Shown here: positions 1 through 8,653 of the stretch, in pieces
Layout: every line of letters begins with the position of its first letter
How positions within the stretch are numbered: the stretch's first letter is position 1
NCBI GenBank assembly: GCA_903883945.1
Contig: CAISCV010000281.1
Coordinates: forward strand, 1-51,175
Direction: 5' to 3'
From: an uncultured Chitinophagaceae bacterium
Lineage (GTDB): Bacteria > Bacteroidota > Bacteroidia > Chitinophagales > Chitinophagaceae
DNA length: 51,175 bases
Notes under the pieces: model-generated
Databases searched by the model: none
What the model saw: only the letters and a program-made list of their open reading frames with translations
Told to the model about the DNA's origin: nothing
Position numbers and translations under genes: made by a program

Positions 1-137
1 ATCATCCAGAAATGTCTGATAAAATTTTATTGAATTCACACCAACAAACTTTGAATTTATAATCATTTGGCTAAAATAGCCCATTGGTAGATAATGTGCG
101 ACCTAAGCGTATATACCTAAAACGTTAATCATTATTA

Positions 138-989
138 CTAATAACTGTACTCATACACCACCTTTCCTTGCAGTTCATTCTTGCGAGTATAACAAGATTC
201 GGTTGATTTAAGATTTTTGTCATTATACGTATATTTCCAGATAAAGTAGTCGGTACCGCCCTTTATCGTTTGTGTCATCTTAATAATGTTTGCATTTTCA
301 TCATACTCATATACAAAGTCGGGAAGAAGTTTTCTTACCCTGTTATTATAACGAACAACATCAGTGAGTAATCCATCTTCGTCATAGTAATAGTAATAGT
401 TTTCAATAACGGCTCCGCCCCTATTCCATTTCTCTTCTGCAACATTTCCTTTCTCATCGTAAGAAAATGACACCTTTAAAGTATCCTTATTGTTTTTGAT
501 ATTCAACATTTGTGTGGGCTTATTCTTTTCATTGTATTGCCAGAGATGCTTTTCGGAGAAGCCGCTTATCGATGCAATCGTATCCAATGAGTTTGAAATA
601 ATTGATAATATGGCACCTTGTTCACTATAAGTATAACTGGTTTTTGTGGTAATAGTAGACAAAGGTTGTACGATACTGTTAAGCGATGTAACAAGCTGGT
701 TGTTGCTATAGTTATTTTCGATAATAGTGGTACCACTGTTTGCAAGCGTTGTTTTGGCAATCACTTTTTTGCCACCATCCATTATATTTTGTTCTAAGCT
801 AAATGTTTTCGAAATCGTCGTACTATCCTTGCCATAACTCACCGCTTTCATGTGGGTTACTTTGGCAGTAACCAGTTGTTTGTACTGGTAATCGCTTTGC
901 CGGTGCGAAACAATATCCGTAAAATAGTATTGACTCTTTGCAGTAGTAATTGACACAATCAAACCGAAGACAAACAAAACGACTTTCAT
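138..989 (-). CDS. Secreted protein with YD/RHS-like repeats
   Basis: This 283-residue protein begins with an ATG and a signal peptide of about 19 residues ending in AKSQ, so it is probably exported to the periplasm or cell surface. The rest is polar and Tyr-rich. The second half (about residues 170-275) has several strands of the type 'SYDEKGN', 'YYDEDG', 'YEYDENAN' and 'YTYNDKN', spaced about 30-40 residues apart. These resemble degenerate YD (RHS-type) repeats, which form beta-strand shells, but there are too few for an Rhs toxin and no toxin tail is visible. It stands alone, with non-coding sequence on both sides. The true function is unknown; a small beta-rich surface or periplasmic protein is the most I can infer. 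Confidence 0.75.
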   Translation of the reverse strand: MKVVLFVFGLIVSITTAKSQYYFTDIVSHRQSDYQYKQLVTAKVTHMKAVSYGKDSTTISKTFSLEQNIMDGGKKVIAKTTLANSGTTIIENNYSNNQLVTSLNSIVQPLSTITTKTSYTYSEQGAILSIISNSLDTIASISGFSEKHLWQYNEKNKPTQMLNIKNNKDTLKVSFSYDEKGNVAEEKWNRGGAVIENYYYYYDEDGLLTDVVRYNNRVRKLLPDFVYEYDENANIIKMTQTIKGGTDYFIWKYTYNDKNLKSTESCYTRKNELQGKVVYEYSY

Positions 990-1128
990 ATCCTAATAAA
1001 TATATTGCTCAAAAGTAGCAGTTCCTGTTGTAATGAAGAGGAGATTAAATATAGAGGGGTAGAAAAACAAGGACAGCAGGTGGCTGTTTGGTTGTTACCT
1101 TTCTTAAGTAAGCAATAATAAAGCACAA

Positions 1129-2496
1129 CTATTTGCTTATGAATAACTTCTCTATAAAGTTACCCATACTACTTTTTACGGTTACTATATAAAGCCCGTT
1201 TGCCAAAGACTGTGTATTGAGGACACACCTATTCGCACTACCTTTTAAGGACTGCTGTAAGACTGTCTTGCCATTCGGGGTAGCTACCGCAATATTTGCA
1301 TCGTTCAATGACTGATTAAAGTTAATTGTAACAGAACTCTTTGCTGGATTGGGCCATATTGTGAGGGTATTGATCCCCCCTTTTACACTCACGACCTTGC
1401 TATAAAACGCAGCTCCACTTTTGTCTACCATTTTGAGGCGATAGTACGTGTTAGTGGCCTGCAGTTTTATATCCGAGTAGCTATAATTACTTTTAAGCGC
1501 TTCAACATTTACTTTACCAATGGTTGTAAAGCATCGTCCATCGGCACTACTTTGCACGTCGAAATAAGCGCCATAGGTGTCGGTACCACAAGCCCATTCT
1601 ATATCATTCGTACTACCAAGGCTCGTAACCTTTATATATTTCAGGTTGATTGGCAAAAGCGTTTTCCAGATGCCGACAATAGCAGCAGAGTCTTTGCTTG
1701 CACCAGCATAAGGAAGGCCATAAAGATCTTCTAGTGTACGCAAGAAATTATAATGCGTGATAGGTTGTGCATAGGTTCCACCTTTGATATCTTGCCCTAG
1801 AATGATGGAATAAATTTGATTTCCGTCTGTTTTATCATCTTCGTCTACTGTAAGAATAAAAAGACTATTATTGGTCTTACACCATTGTACATATTTGCTC
1901 AAATTGTTTTTGATCCAGGTGTCTGCTGCGCCAACAGTACCATCGTGCATATCATCTAAGAGGTTGGGGATAACAAAAGAAAGGGTTGGCAACTTTGAAA
2001 AATCGGTTGGGAAAGCGGTAAACGGTTGGTTTAGGTTACTTGGAATACCATTTGTGGCAGTGCCCTGCCAGTTAATCCAAGGGCAATGTTTTCTGGCATA
2101 CGACCCCGAAGTGGCACCGGTGTACCCTACGGAAGGTAAGTCTTCTGCATAGCCACAAAAGGTAAAGCCCTTTTGTAAAAGAGAGCTACCTAAATTAGGT
2201 GCTGTAAAAGGAAGGGTGGTGGGGACATTATCATTGGTTATCCCCTGATTTGAACCAGAAAAAAACATGATATAATTGGGCTGACTAGGATGCGTAAGTG
2301 CGAAAGACTGCGTGAAAGCGGCTCCCAAAGGATCTACGAGTAGAGAATTGATATAGGGTGCCTTGATACTGTCTTTAATTTCGAGGTAAGAATGATTTTC
2401 AAGAAGTAATATCACCACATGATCGGGGCGTTTTTGTGCTTTCGATACCACATTTATTAAAAGAAAACAAAAGAATAGTGTAAAAGAATACCTCAT
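1129..2496 (-). CDS. Secreted phosphoesterase (PF04185-like) with T9SS sorting domain
   Basis: The 455-residue product has a signal peptide (residues 1-20, ending SKAQ), a catalytic domain (about 25-290) and a C-terminal Por/T9SS sorting domain (about 375-455). The catalytic part carries ENHSY (33-37), THPSQPNY (68-75), NLLDDMHDG (178-186), the acidic DEDD (218-221) and HYNFLRTLED (248-257). These are the metal-ligand and nucleophile motifs of the phosphoesterase family that includes acid phosphatase AcpA and phospholipase C. The tail opens with 'IWPNPAKSSV' and ends 'GLYIVTVKSSMGNFIEKLFISK' in two blocks, as in type A sorting signals. It would hydrolyse phosphate esters outside the cell or on its surface; the substrate cannot be read. 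It is monocistronic and in the same orientation as the gene at 138-989. Confidence 0.88.
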   Translation of the reverse strand: MRYSFTLFFCFLLINVVSKAQKRPDHVVILLLENHSYLEIKDSIKAPYINSLLVDPLGAAFTQSFALTHPSQPNYIMFFSGSNQGITNDNVPTTLPFTAPNLGSSLLQKGFTFCGYAEDLPSVGYTGATSGSYARKHCPWINWQGTATNGIPSNLNQPFTAFPTDFSKLPTLSFVIPNLLDDMHDGTVGAADTWIKNNLSKYVQWCKTNNSLFILTVDEDDKTDGNQIYSIILGQDIKGGTYAQPITHYNFLRTLEDLYGLPYAGASKDSAAIVGIWKTLLPINLKYIKVTSLGSTNDIEWACGTDTYGAYFDVQSSADGRCFTTIGKVNVEALKSNYSYSDIKLQATNTYYRLKMVDKSGAAFYSKVVSVKGGINTLTIWPNPAKSSVTINFNQSLNDANIAVATPNGKTVLQQSLKGSANRCVLNTQSLANGLYIVTVKSSMGNFIEKLFISK

Positions 2497-2772
2497 TAAT
2501 GTAGTGTTTGACTGTCTGATAATTTTTTTTTTTTGCGTGATGCAAAGTACACAAAAGAAATGTTTTTTATAATGAATTTACAATTTGTATACATTAATTT
2601 CTATTCTACAAGGTGTATTCAGCACATTTTAAAACAAGAATCCTATATTTGCCGACTATAATTTGTTATTTATGGGTGATAAAGCACAACCTATCTACCC
2701 GATAATAATAAATCAATGCATTTAAATAGGAATTGAACGAATTATTCTCTAGTTAATACCCGAAATTAAAAT

Positions 2773-3063
2773 ATGTTCGACTTTTTGGTAGTATCCTTCT
2801 ATAGATACGGATTAATACTCCTCACCTTTCTATTATTGGTTAAGTTGATAATACTATATATATACAAACCCAAAGATTTTGAATACATCATTAAACGCCT
2901 ATTTATATATCACCATGCCTATAAAGTAAGAAGGGAAGATTTCTTACGTTGGCGAAAGTTCAGGATTATCCTCAACACGGTAACAGTGATTATCCATTTA
3001 TCTTTTCTTTTGTTTGTTCTGTCTCATTTTTTTTACGATTCTTTGTCTGGTTTAATCAGGTAG
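2773..3063 (+). CDS. Small two-helix membrane protein
   Basis: A 96-residue protein, not recognised. Two hydrophobic helices (about residues 8-29 and 70-90) flank a strongly basic central loop with Lys/Arg and Tyr-His pairs (about 30-68), predicting a cytoplasmic loop. The ATG start is clear, and there is an AT-rich leader upstream with a possible -7 box TATATTTG at 2644-2651, although no good -33 TTG was found. It is isolated between a minus-strand phosphoesterase and tRNA-Ala. Codon use is AT-rich but not obviously foreign. A role in the inner membrane is all that can be inferred. Confidence 0.6.
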   Translation: MFDFLVVSFYRYGLILLTFLLLVKLIILYIYKPKDFEYIIKRLFIYHHAYKVRREDFLRWRKFRIILNTVTVIIHLSFLLFVLSHFFYDSLSGLIR

Positions 3064-3150
3064 TATCCTCCTCTACTGCTACTTTAAAGCCTAATTACAA
3101 TGATGAATAGGTGATCGTAATATTTATATAGACAAACAAAGACAAGTATT

Positions 3151-3183
3151 TTTGAATATATTAAGTGTATACCACTATTTTTG
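3151..3183 (+). promoter_or_regulatory. Bacteroidota-type promoter of tRNA-Ala
   Basis: TTTG at 3151-3154 is followed after 21 bases by TATTTTTG at 3176-3183, matching the phylum's TTG-N19-21-TAnnTTTG primary sigma consensus. The tRNA gene begins 22 bases downstream, a sensible leader length. Confidence 0.65.
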
Positions 3184-3204
3184 TCGCCCAGTTATAGAAA
3201 TAGC

Positions 3205-3277
<73 letters not shown>

Positions 3278-3303
3278 CATTTATCTTTAAAATTAAGCAG
3301 ATT

Positions 3304-3339
3304 AAAAGGCTGTGAATCGTGAGGTTTATAGCCTTTTTT
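3304..3339 (+). terminator. Rho-independent terminator after tRNA-Ala
   Basis: An 8-bp stem AAAAGGCT/AGCCTTTT (3304-3311 with 3330-3337), an 18-nt loop and a run of T directly after the stem lie 27 bases past the tRNA. Confidence 0.6.
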
Positions 3340-3578
3340 GGTTCTATAAATTGGCAATGTATTACTTAGAATTGCATGGATTAGGGCTTACACACGAAAT
3401 ACCGTCCAGCCCCTAAGGAATAAAGCAAAAGACTTAAATTGGAGTAGTGCGTAATTAGAAAGGTAGTAGGCGAAGGAAGCAGGGAGTTAAATGATTGATG
3501 GTTTTTGACCGTTTAATTTTATTACAAATGAATAATTTCTTTTTTTTACAGAAAACTATTTTATAATAAATAACCCCA

Positions 3579-4337
3579 CTAGGCTTTCCCAGTTAATTTA
3601 TACATGGCTACTCCTACAAATTCCTTTATCAGTCCCCCCCAACTAACCAATACCTCAAGCGAAGGCCAAAAATAATCATCCCAATTATACACTTTCTCTG
3701 TTGCATTAAAAGCGCAAGGATAAGGAACTACTTTTAAACCAGCTTTTTCAAATACCTGCATCGCCCTATGTAAGTGAAAAGCAGAGGAAATTAAAACATA
3801 AGGTCCTTTTAATTGCATAGAATCCAATATATGCTTAGAAAAAGTAGCATTTTCAAAGGTATTTCTCGATTTATTATCTATTAATATATCCTTTGGTGGA
3901 ATTCCTGATTCCAACAACTTTTCATTCAAAAAATTAGCTTCTCCTGGTACTTTTATAAATAAATTGGCAGAACCACTACTGACTACAATCTTTTGAATAA
4001 CCCCTTGCTTGTATAAAATAACTGTTTCTATAAACCGATCGCAAGCACCACTAAAATGCCCAACAAGGTGCTTATCATACCCCGATAAACCACCTAGAAG
4101 TATACCTGCCTCATATTTTTTACCCGGCTCAACCCCACTTTTATTTATTTGCCAAGAAAGTTCTGCTTCATTACGTAGATAGCCATTAGAGAATATAATC
4201 GCTATTGTTGCAGTAACCAAAAGCAGCCGCTTTTTTATTTTAATGTTTTTAGTGAAATACCAAATCAACATCAAAAGCAATATCCAATTGAATGGCTGCA
4301 GAAAGAATAAAGAAATTTTTGACAGAACGAAAAACAT
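3579..4337 (-). CDS. DUF218 (YdcF/SanA/ElyC-like) membrane protein
   Basis: The 252-residue protein has two N-terminal hydrophobic helices (about 8-27 and 37-52) followed by a DUF218 domain facing the periplasm. The visible family landmarks are AGILLGG near residue 80, 'FIETVILYKQG' near 100, 'VVSSGSA' near 118, 'NTFENA' near 160 and 'VLISSAFHLHRAMQVFEKAG' near 180-200. Members of this family (SanA, ElyC, YdcF) affect envelope integrity and lipid-linked peptidoglycan precursors, but their biochemistry is uncertain. It starts 32 bases after ppx on the same strand, so it is probably the last gene of the ppk1-ppx operon. The ATG start is supported by the hydrophobic N-terminus. Confidence 0.83.
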   Translation of the reverse strand: MFFVLSKISLFFLQPFNWILLLMLIWYFTKNIKIKKRLLLVTATIAIIFSNGYLRNEAELSWQINKSGVEPGKKYEAGILLGGLSGYDKHLVGHFSGACDRFIETVILYKQGVIQKIVVSSGSANLFIKVPGEANFLNEKLLESGIPPKDILIDNKSRNTFENATFSKHILDSMQLKGPYVLISSAFHLHRAMQVFEKAGLKVVPYPCAFNATEKVYNWDDYFWPSLEVLVSWGGLIKEFVGVAMYKLTGKA

Positions 4338-4369
4338 AAAGACGACATTTTAATGGGACGAATATTAAA

Positions 4370-5251
4370 TCACTTTTTTAAGTCCTCATAGAGTGTTTGA
4401 ATTAATCCATCGGCAACACCAATTTTGGGGACATATATTTCGGATATTTCAGCCCATCGCATTATGTTTATATAAATTAATAATGCTGGTACAATTACGT
4501 CGGCACGGTCTTCTTTTAGCTTGTATACTTGTATCAACTCATCTACACTATGGCTGCTCAATTCTTTGTGAAAGTCTCTCAATAATTGCAGACTCAGTGG
4601 TTTTCCTTCTTTCTTTTTACTAATAGAAAATATTTTATTTATGTTGCCTCCACTACCGATTGCAGTGATAGGCAAGGCAGATTTTGTGTTTTGCTTTAGA
4701 TGCTCACGCATCAAATCCCAATTCTTTTCTTCTACCTGTTCTTTTAGAAGACGTATGGTACCAATGTTGAAACTCTCTCGATATTTCATTTTACCTTCAT
4801 CAAAAAAGGTAAGTTCGGTACTACCTCCGCCTACATCAATGTATAAATAGGAGTGGTTTTTATCTAATTTTTCCGCAATATGTGTCTGATTTATCATAGA
4901 GGCTTCTTTATCGCCAGATAAGATTTCTATGTTTATACCTGTTTCTTCCTTAACTTTTTTAATGATTGCTTTACTGTTTTTTGCATCACGCATAGCACTG
5001 GTAGCACAAGCCCTGAAATCGGCAACTTCATATACTTTCATCAAATGTCTGTAAGCCTTGATGGTTTGAATCAGCATTTCTATTTTATAATTGCTGATCT
5101 CCCCTGTTTCAAATACATCAAAGCCAAGCCGAAGGGGAACCCGTACAAAATTTGTCTTGTTAAATTCGGGTTTACCATTTGCATTCTCAATCACTCGGGA
5201 AATCAGCAATCTTGCAGCGTTACTACCTATGTCTATTGCAGCTAATGTCAA
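4370..5251 (-). CDS. ppx: Exopolyphosphatase / guanosine pentaphosphatase family (Ppx/GppA)
   Basis: The 293-residue protein belongs to the ASKHA-fold Ppx/GppA family. It has the P-loop-like 'AAIDIGSNAARLLI' at the N-terminus, 'ATSAMRDAKNS' near 85-95, 'DVGGGSTEL' near 138-147 and 'IGSGGNI' near 200. It removes terminal phosphate from polyphosphate or converts pppGpp to ppGpp. It is about 300 residues long, so it is the short single-module form rather than the 500-residue E. coli Ppx. It starts one base after the stop of ppk1. The only in-frame start compatible with the conserved N-terminus is TTG (5251-5249), because an in-frame stop lies seven codon-lengths or less upstream. Tight coupling to ppk1 suggests the two opposing activities are expressed together. 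Confidence 0.92.
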   Translation of the reverse strand: MTLAAIDIGSNAARLLISRVIENANGKPEFNKTNFVRVPLRLGFDVFETGEISNYKIEMLIQTIKAYRHLMKVYEVADFRACATSAMRDAKNSKAIIKKVKEETGINIEILSGDKEASMINQTHIAEKLDKNHSYLYIDVGGGSTELTFFDEGKMKYRESFNIGTIRLLKEQVEEKNWDLMREHLKQNTKSALPITAIGSGGNINKIFSISKKKEGKPLSLQLLRDFHKELSSHSVDELIQVYKLKEDRADVIVPALLIYINIMRWAEISEIYVPKIGVADGLIQTLYEDLKK

Positions 5252-5252
5252 T

Positions 5253-7325
5253 TTATTTTACTGTTTTTTGATGAAGATAATGATACGTTTCAATTTGGGA
5301 GCGTACCTTCTTTTTGTCGCTAATCGCCATATAGTCGTTACTTAGTTCTTTGTCTAGTACCCGTGCTTTTATATTATCACTCAACTGAATATTTATGATT
5401 TCTTTTAGCTCTTTCCTGATGCCTTTATCCATTATTGGAATAGCAGCCTCTAGTCTATGATCTAAGTTTCTTACCATCCAATCGGCAGAACTAATATATA
5501 TTTTCTCTTTGCCTCCATTTTTAAAGATAATAACCCTTGCATGTTCCAGATATTCATCTACAATACTAATGGCTCTTACTTGATGCTTCAATTTCTTTTT
5601 ATCTATAAAAGGGCAATAAATACCCCTTATTATTAACTGCAACTTTACACCTGCGGAAGCAGCTTCATATAATCGGTCAATTAATTTTGCATCACTGAGG
5701 GAATTTGCTTTAAGTGTAATACATGCATCTTTTCCCGCCTTTGCTAGCTTTATCTCTCTAATTATCTGTGCTTCAAATGATGAGCGCATGTTGGTGGGGC
5801 ATATCAAAAGTGTTTTGCAGAGATGAAGCTGTCCTGTACCACTTTTCCAGTTCTCTAAATAATTAAATATTCGGTTTATATCAGCCATTACCGAACGCTT
5901 TGCAGTGAGCAAACAGTGGTCCCCATAAACTCTTGCTGTGTTTTCATTCAGATTACCTGTACTCACAAATCCATATTGAACAGTTCGGGTAGCTACTCTC
6001 TTTTTTATCACACACAATTTGGCATGTATCTTCATTTTTGGCACTCCTAACAAAACTTTTACACCCTCTTGCTCTAAGACTTCTTTCCAGGCTAGGTTAG
6101 CTTCTTCATCAAAACGTGCTTTTAGTTCCAACAATACAACTACTTCCTTTCCATTACGGGAGGCATTCACCAAAGCATTAATTACCTTAGAATTGGAAGC
6201 TAACCTATATGCAGTAATCTTAATACTCACAACCAATGGATCCATGGCCGCTTCACGCAACAAATCTATCACACTATCATAAGAATGATACGGAAAGTGA
6301 AGCATTATATCTTTCTTCAGTATAATATCCGTAACCCTCAAAGCTCCCTTTAGTTCGGGATGTGTAAAGGGTTTATTACGTTGGCTTTTAGCAGGGAATA
6401 CATCAGGAAAATCCATAAAATGCCGATAGTTATGTATTCTTCCTCCTGGGATAATATTACTTTTATTGCCTAGATTCAGACGCCGGATTAAGTATTCCAA
6501 AAGGCCCGCATCCATTTCTTTGTCATAGACAAAACGGACAGGTTTTCCTTTTCTACGGTTTTTAAGTCCTTTCTCTATCTTTTCAACGAAACTAGTAATC
6601 ACATCCTGGTCTAGATCTATCTCTGCATCTTTAGTAAGTTTAAAAACATGTGCTTCGAAATAATCATACTCAAAATAAGAAAATATGTTTGGAAGATTAA
6701 ATCGAATTACATCTTCTAGCAATATAATATTATGTACACCTTCCTCAGACGGTAATAAAACAAACCGTCCTAAAGCCGTCACAGGAATTTCTATTAATGA
6801 GTATTTTTGTTGATATGCGCTGTCCTTCTTACGCATAGCCACACCTAGATAGATACTTTTATCCCGCAGATAAGGCATCTGTGGAAGGTTTTCGATTATC
6901 AGAGGTATCACATTGCTTCGTACTTGTTCATCGAAGAATTTTCGCACAAAGGCTTGTTGTTCTATATTCAAATGCTTTTCATCCAACAAAAAAGTTTGCT
7001 CTTCATTCAACTCTTTTAGTATCCCCTCCCAAATTCTATTAAATTCAGTTTGTTGTCGCAACACCACTGAATGTATTTGCTCTAAAATATTTTGTGGATT
7101 ATCTTCCATGTGCATATTCAGCCGGTTCCGCTTCTCTGCAAACTCAATCATCCGCTTTAATGTTGCGACCCTTACCCTAAAAAACTCGTCGGTATTGTTG
7201 GAGAATATTCCTAAAAAACGAATCCTTTCACGCAGTGGAACAGTAGGGTCGTTGGCTTCTTGCAACACGCGGGCATTAAAACTAAGCCAGCTTATATCCC
7301 TTTGTATCAACTTATTTTTTTCCAT
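5253..7325 (-). CDS. ppk1: Polyphosphate kinase 1
   Basis: The 690-residue protein has the standard PPK1 length and domain order (N, H, C1, C2). It starts 'MEKNKLIQRDISWLSFNARV', the family's N-terminal signature. The phospho-acceptor histidine lies in 'KIHAKLCV' (His434, equivalent to E. coli His435) and the second conserved histidine in 'YLEHARVI' (His595). 'FVSTGNLNENTARVYGDH' and 'ISSADWMVRNLDHRLE' are further C-domain motifs. It reversibly polymerises ATP gamma-phosphate into polyphosphate at the inner membrane. It is the first gene of a three-gene operon with ppx and a DUF218 gene. Confidence 0.97.
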   Translation of the reverse strand: MEKNKLIQRDISWLSFNARVLQEANDPTVPLRERIRFLGIFSNNTDEFFRVRVATLKRMIEFAEKRNRLNMHMEDNPQNILEQIHSVVLRQQTEFNRIWEGILKELNEEQTFLLDEKHLNIEQQAFVRKFFDEQVRSNVIPLIIENLPQMPYLRDKSIYLGVAMRKKDSAYQQKYSLIEIPVTALGRFVLLPSEEGVHNIILLEDVIRFNLPNIFSYFEYDYFEAHVFKLTKDAEIDLDQDVITSFVEKIEKGLKNRRKGKPVRFVYDKEMDAGLLEYLIRRLNLGNKSNIIPGGRIHNYRHFMDFPDVFPAKSQRNKPFTHPELKGALRVTDIILKKDIMLHFPYHSYDSVIDLLREAAMDPLVVSIKITAYRLASNSKVINALVNASRNGKEVVVLLELKARFDEEANLAWKEVLEQEGVKVLLGVPKMKIHAKLCVIKKRVATRTVQYGFVSTGNLNENTARVYGDHCLLTAKRSVMADINRIFNYLENWKSGTGQLHLCKTLLICPTNMRSSFEAQIIREIKLAKAGKDACITLKANSLSDAKLIDRLYEAASAGVKLQLIIRGIYCPFIDKKKLKHQVRAISIVDEYLEHARVIIFKNGGKEKIYISSADWMVRNLDHRLEAAIPIMDKGIRKELKEIINIQLSDNIKARVLDKELSNDYMAISDKKKVRSQIETYHYLHQKTVK

Positions 7326-7350
7326 AAAAAGACCACACTGATTGACGCCT

Positions 7351-7358
7351 CAAATATA
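7351..7358 (-). promoter_or_regulatory. Possible -7 box for the ppk1 operon
   Basis: On the minus strand the sequence reads TATATTTG, a perfect TAnnTTTG box about 25 bases before the ppk1 ATG. The nearest upstream TTG is about 25 bases away, longer than usual, so the -33 element is uncertain. Confidence 0.4.
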
Positions 7359-7529
7359 GGTGCATTCATTGATGGTTGTAAAGCAAGACGCTAAATGGTG
7401 GAGTAGATTTTTATGAACTTGATGTAATGATTTCAGATTAGCTATCCGATCAAATAACAATGGCAAATTTCTGATTTCCCCCTGATTATACTCCCACCTT
7501 GTTCATAAACAAGATCTTTTTTAAAAAAG

Positions 7530-8642
7530 TTATCCGATAATATCAATTATTTGTTGAGAAGCATTTCCATCACCATAAGGATTTTGTTTATGTGTCATAC
7601 TTCTATAAAACTTAGGCATCTCAAATAATCTTTTCAAATAATTAAAGATTAATACCTTATCGCTGTTTACCAATACCCCCGCTCCAACTTCCAATACTTC
7701 CTGCCTTTCTGTAGTGTCTCTCAATATCAATATTGGCTTGTTGCACGAAATAGCTTCTTCTTGTATCCCTCCACTATCCGTAAGAATTACAAAACAATTA
7801 TTCATCAAATACACCAGGTTATCGTATGCAAGCGGTGGAAGTAGCAATGCTTCTTTACAGTCGGCTAATTGCTGACGTATCATTACCCCATTCCTGTTGG
7901 GATGAACGGGAATTACAAATTGGGCATCAGGGCAATAAGCAGAAAATTCCTTAATTGCCGCACAGATATCTAGCAAGGGGGCACCAAAATTTTCCCGTCG
8001 ATGCATGGTTGTCAATATAATTCTGTTGTTGAAATTAACCCCCAATTGCTGAAAGTAAGTCTGGTAATTCAGTTCGTTTTTCTGTGTAATTTTAACTGTA
8101 TTTAGTAGTGTATCGATGACAGTATTACCAACAACATAAACGTTCTCTGTAAAATTCTCCTTATATAAATTGATTCGGGCGTACTCTGTTGGGCAGAAAT
8201 GATAATAAGCTACTTGTGAAATCATTTTCCGATTACCTTCTTCAGGAAAAGGTGACGTAAGGCTCCCACTTCGTAAACCTGCTTCTACGTGCGCTACTTT
8301 TATATTATTGTAAAATCCAAATAATGCACCCGCAAACGCCGAAGTAGTATCTCCTTGCACAAATATCACATCTGCCTTAAACACTTGATGATACCTATCC
8401 AATCCTTCCATTATATCTATGAAGGAACTTACTAATGTTTGATTGGGTTTCATCACAAACAAATCTACATCGTAGGTAAAAGAGAAAAACTCAAAGAGAT
8501 CGTGCAATAGTTCTTTGTGTTGTGAGGTTATGCAAACACTCACTTCATGCTGCGCACTTTTTTTAAATACTTCAATTACTGGATGTAACTTTATTAGCTC
8601 TGGTCTTGTTCCAAAAACGAAAAGTACTTTCTTTTTTATCAT
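7530..8642 (-). CDS. wecB: UDP-N-acetylglucosamine 2-epimerase
   Basis: This 370-residue, non-hydrolysing GT-B-fold epimerase interconverts UDP-GlcNAc and UDP-ManNAc. Family motifs are 'FVFGTRPELIKLHPV' at the start, 'FVQGDTTSAFAGAL' near 94-107, 'HVEAGLRSG' near 118-126, 'PFPEEGNRKMI' near 131-141, 'TMHRRENFG' near 212-220 and 'LTDSGGIQEEA' near 288-298. All active-site Asp, Glu and His positions look intact. It follows the GT2 gene by 11 bases, so the two are co-transcribed. The epimerase probably supplies ManNAc-type donor sugar for the glycan made by that glycosyltransferase, or for its derivatives. Confidence 0.95.
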   Translation of the reverse strand: MIKKKVLFVFGTRPELIKLHPVIEVFKKSAQHEVSVCITSQHKELLHDLFEFFSFTYDVDLFVMKPNQTLVSSFIDIMEGLDRYHQVFKADVIFVQGDTTSAFAGALFGFYNNIKVAHVEAGLRSGSLTSPFPEEGNRKMISQVAYYHFCPTEYARINLYKENFTENVYVVGNTVIDTLLNTVKITQKNELNYQTYFQQLGVNFNNRIILTTMHRRENFGAPLLDICAAIKEFSAYCPDAQFVIPVHPNRNGVMIRQQLADCKEALLLPPLAYDNLVYLMNNCFVILTDSGGIQEEAISCNKPILILRDTTERQEVLEVGAGVLVNSDKVLIFNYLKRLFEMPKFYRSMTHKQNPYGDGNASQQIIDIIG

Positions 8643-8653
8643 AGTCTTAAGGT

